From positions 1 through 7,857 of the forward strand of contig DGRV01000033.1 of the NCBI GenBank assembly GCA_002391225.1: DNA of 7,857 nucleotides, written 5' to 3'. The notes beneath the pieces were generated by a model. That model saw nothing but the letters and a program-made list of their open reading frames with translations. It did not search any database and had not been told where the DNA came from. The position numbers and the translations under genes are program-made. The stretch comes from Christensenella sp. UBA4379 (lineage in GTDB: Bacteria > Bacillota > Clostridia > Christensenellales > Aristaeellaceae). Numbering within the stretch: the first letter of the stretch is position 1; every line of letters begins with the position of its first letter. This document shows positions 5,915-7,857 of this stretch, piece by piece.

Positions 5915-7774
5915 ATGCGCTCGAAACACTCCAAACACATCGTGGACGTCCTGCTGGGCGTCGGCCTGCTCCTGCTGATGAGCTATCAGGTGACAGGCGA
6001 AGCGGGACACGAATGGACCGGCATCGGCATGACCCTGCTGATGCTCCTGCACCAGATCCTGAACCGGAAATGGTATGCGTCCCTGTTCAAGGGAAAGTAT
6101 ACCCCCCTGAGGACCGTGCAGACGCTTGTCAACATGGCCCTGGTGATCTGCTTTGTGCTGACCGCCCTGTGCGGCGTCAACATGAGCGTGCACGCCGTGC
6201 CCTTCCTTTCGGAATTCATGCGGGCCTCCCTGGGCCGAAGGCTGCATCTGACCCTGTCCCACTGGTGCTTTGTGCTGATGGGTCTGCACCTGGGCCTGCA
6301 CGTTCCCGCCATGCTCCATCATGTCAAAGATCAGCGTGTACGGCGCGTCGGCTTTGGCCTCTCCATCCTGGCCGCCGGGGCAGGGCTGTGGCTGTTCGTT
6401 AGGAACAACTATCCGGCTTACCTGTTCTATCAGGTGCCCTTCGCTTTCATTGACTACGACAAAGCGGTTCCGCTGGTGCTGCTGGAAGCGCTGCTGATTG
6501 CCTTCTTCTGGGTATTCATCGGTGCGCAGCTGCCAAAGCTCCTGAACCGCAGGGCGGCTCAAAACAGCAGGCTGATCTCATTGGTCGGCATCCTGCTGGC
6601 GGCAGTAATCGGGATGGGATTAAGCTTCGCTTTCCCTATGGAAAACGCGGACAGCTGGAGCGAGGGAGCGGCTCCCTGGGGCGCTGCGGACAGTGAAGAA
6701 ACCATTTCGGAAGAAACACCTGTGCCGCTCCAAAGCACAGAGGCTCCCGCGGAGGAAGGAAAGGAAAAAACTGTGAATGACGGCTTTGTATGGATCGAAG
6801 GCGGCGCTTTCCTCATGGGCAGCCCGGAAACGGAGAACTGGCGCATCGACGATGAAACCCAGCATGAAGTGACCGTCTCCGGCTTCTGGATGAGCCCCTA
6901 TGAGGTCAACCAGGCGGAATACGAGCGCCTGATGGGGACCAATCCCAGCAGCTTCCAGGGTGAAAACCTGCCGGTGGAAAGCGTCAGCTGGCTGGACGCG
7001 GTGCGATTCTGCAACGCTAAAAGCGCGGAAGCGGGGCTGACGCCGGCCTACACAATCGACGGCGAAACCGTGACCTGGGATCGCGGCGCGAATGGCTATC
7101 GCCTTCCCACGGAAGCGGAGTGGGAATACGCCTGCCGGGCCGGCACCGAAACGCCCTTTAACACCATCCACGCGACCGGCCCGGAGGAAGCCAACTACTA
7201 CGGCCATTACCCCTATGAGATTGAGGAGAATTACTTCGACGATTCCGTCCTGGAAACGCGCCCCGGCCGCTACCGGCAGACCACGGTTGAAGTGAACAGC
7301 TTCAATCCGAACCCCTGGGGCCTGTACAACATGCACGGCAATGTGAACGAATGGTGCTGGGATCTCTACGGCGCCTATGATCTGACCAGCACGGTGGACC
7401 CCACGGGCGCGGCCACCGGCACCCGCCGGGTCTATCGCGGCGGCGGATGGAATGACTTTGGCAAGAATCTTCGCAGCGCCTACCGCGCGGCGGGCGAGCT
7501 GAACATGGCGAGCTACAACTTAGGGCTTCGTCTGGTGCGCAGCGCCGGAAAGACCCTTTCCGGCACCGTCTCCACCAGCAGCGAGGTGGAGAGGACGCAA
7601 TCCTCCGGCAAAATGCTGATCGCCTACTTCTCCTGGAGCGGCAACACGCAGGGCGTCGCTGAGGAGATTCAGCGCCAGACCGGCGCGGACCTCTTTGAGA
7701 TCCAACCGATTCCCGCCTATTCGGACGACTACAACACCGTCCTGATGGAGGCGCAGCGGGATCAGCACGAGTAG
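5915..7774 (+). CDS. Fusion protein: DUF4405 membrane cytochrome-like domain, FGE-like domain, flavodoxin domain cut by a TAG
   Basis: AAGGAG lies 5 bases before the ATG. Residues 1-237 carry seven hydrophobic segments (about 9-28, 33-48, 68-90, 111-134, 145-165, 184-208, 219-240). The first four match DUF4405, a cytochrome b561-like type, with candidate heme histidines H32, H46, H111, H116, H125 and H129. Loops rich in K/R (51-66, 136-144, 207-219) fall on the inside, which places everything after helix 7 outside the membrane. After an acidic linker (242-288) comes a SUMF1/FGE-like domain (about 290-543: WIEGGAFLMGS, GYRLPTEAEWEYACRAG, NMHGNVNEWCWDLYG, YRGGGWNDFG, LGLRLVR). The cysteine pair of true formylglycine-generating enzymes is missing from the RGGGWNDFGKNLRSAYRAA region. 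From 566 a flavodoxin domain begins (MLIAYFSWSGNTQGVAEEI) but stops at TAG after 54 residues. Confidence 0.85.
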   Translation: MRSKHSKHIVDVLLGVGLLLLMSYQVTGEAGHEWTGIGMTLLMLLHQILNRKWYASLFKGKYTPLRTVQTLVNMALVICFVLTALCGVNMSVHAVPFLSEFMRASLGRRLHLTLSHWCFVLMGLHLGLHVPAMLHHVKDQRVRRVGFGLSILAAGAGLWLFVRNNYPAYLFYQVPFAFIDYDKAVPLVLLEALLIAFFWVFIGAQLPKLLNRRAAQNSRLISLVGILLAAVIGMGLSFAFPMENADSWSEGAAPWGAADSEETISEETPVPLQSTEAPAEEGKEKTVNDGFVWIEGGAFLMGSPETENWRIDDETQHEVTVSGFWMSPYEVNQAEYERLMGTNPSSFQGENLPVESVSWLDAVRFCNAKSAEAGLTPAYTIDGETVTWDRGANGYRLPTEAEWEYACRAGTETPFNTIHATGPEEANYYGHYPYEIEENYFDDSVLETRPGRYRQTTVEVNSFNPNPWGLYNMHGNVNEWCWDLYGAYDLTSTVDPTGAATGTRRVYRGGGWNDFGKNLRSAYRAAGELNMASYNLGLRLVRSAGKTLSGTVSTSSEVERTQSSGKMLIAYFSWSGNTQGVAEEIQRQTGADLFEIQPIPAYSDDYNTVLMEAQRDQHE

Positions 7775-7857
7775 GCGCGCCCGGCGATCACGAATCCGCC
7801 CCAGAGCATCGACGAATACGATGTGATCCTGCTGGGCTATCCCAACTGGTGGGCATC
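7775..7857 (+). pseudogene. Continuation of the flavodoxin domain beyond the in-frame TAG
   Basis: The same frame stays open for all 27 remaining codons and still reads as flavodoxin: ARPAI directly after the stop, then IDEYDVILLGYPNWWA. This lines up with CRPAI and YDTILIGYPIWWG in the exported flavodoxin encoded just upstream. The domain is therefore intact in sequence apart from the single amber codon at 7772-7774. No new start codon with a ribosome binding site was seen between the stop and the window end. The domain is cut off by the window edge. Confidence 0.75.

Noticed and set aside
5660..7336. Further long minus-strand open frames (5660-6562 and 6620-7336) opposite the flavodoxin and fusion genes
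   Set aside because: Same codon-bias shadow effect. No family resemblance, and the plus-strand frames are convincing.
6779..7543. FGE-like domain as a sulfatase-activating enzyme
   Set aside because: The catalytic cysteines are absent and no sulfatase is encoded nearby.
7772..7774. TAG read as pyrrolysine
   Set aside because: Pyrrolysine is concentrated in methylamine methyltransferases and nothing of that kind is here. A mutation or sequencing error is simpler, and tRNA evidence lies outside the window.
1..7857. CRISPR arrays, tRNA or rRNA genes, riboswitches
   Set aside because: No regularly spaced repeats, no cloverleaf or rRNA-like stretches, and no known riboswitch core were recognised on either strand.

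Overview
The window looks like a chromosomal segment from an anaerobic, Gram-positive Clostridia-type (Bacillota) gut or rumen bacterium. This rests on strong AGGAGG-type ribosome binding sites, TTGACA/TATAAT-like promoters, and several protein types common in that class: a small XRE regulator paired with a membrane protein, a Y1-type transposase tail, a DUF4405 membrane domain and Flavodoxin_4-like proteins. The genus cannot be named from the sequence. The left 1.7 kb is visibly more AT-rich and gene-poor than the GC-rich block on the right.

Left part (1-1710). A minus-strand two-gene operon (772 down to 75) encodes a five-helix membrane protein and a 66-residue XRE regulator. It has its own promoter (850-878) and a hairpin terminator (32-63). 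Upstream lies a decayed zone: the frameshifted C-terminal tail of a Y1/REP-associated-type transposase (about 1023-1329, minus strand), with a terminator at its end (921-952). It directly abuts the truncated start of a secreted-protein gene (1277-1465), which keeps a good ribosome binding site and a plausible promoter. A plus-strand terminator at 1563-1594 has no plus-strand gene in front of it.

Right part (1635-7857). One promoter, flanked by two mirror-image 13-bp palindromes, drives a tightly packed six-gene plus-strand operon: TetR-family regulator, aldo/keto reductase, exported DUF362 protein without its ferredoxin module, ArsP/YraQ-like permease, exported flavodoxin, and a large fusion protein. 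The fusion joins seven membrane helices of DUF4405 (b-cytochrome-like) type, a formylglycine-generating-enzyme-like (SUMF1) domain lacking the catalytic cysteines, and a flavodoxin domain. Intergenic gaps are 3-18 bases, so the genes are very likely co-transcribed and under the TetR regulator.

The most interesting inference is that the flavin electron-carrier part of this operon sits outside the cytoplasmic membrane: one flavodoxin has a signal peptide, and the positive-inside rule puts the second flavodoxin domain outside as well, tethered to a heme-type membrane domain. The system may be a TetR-controlled trans-membrane redox unit with an export permease, perhaps for handling a toxic or redox-active small molecule. 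The second flavodoxin domain is cut by an in-frame TAG at 7772, yet the frame beyond it still encodes conserved flavodoxin sequence to the window end. This points to a very recent nonsense mutation, a sequencing error, or stop-codon readthrough.
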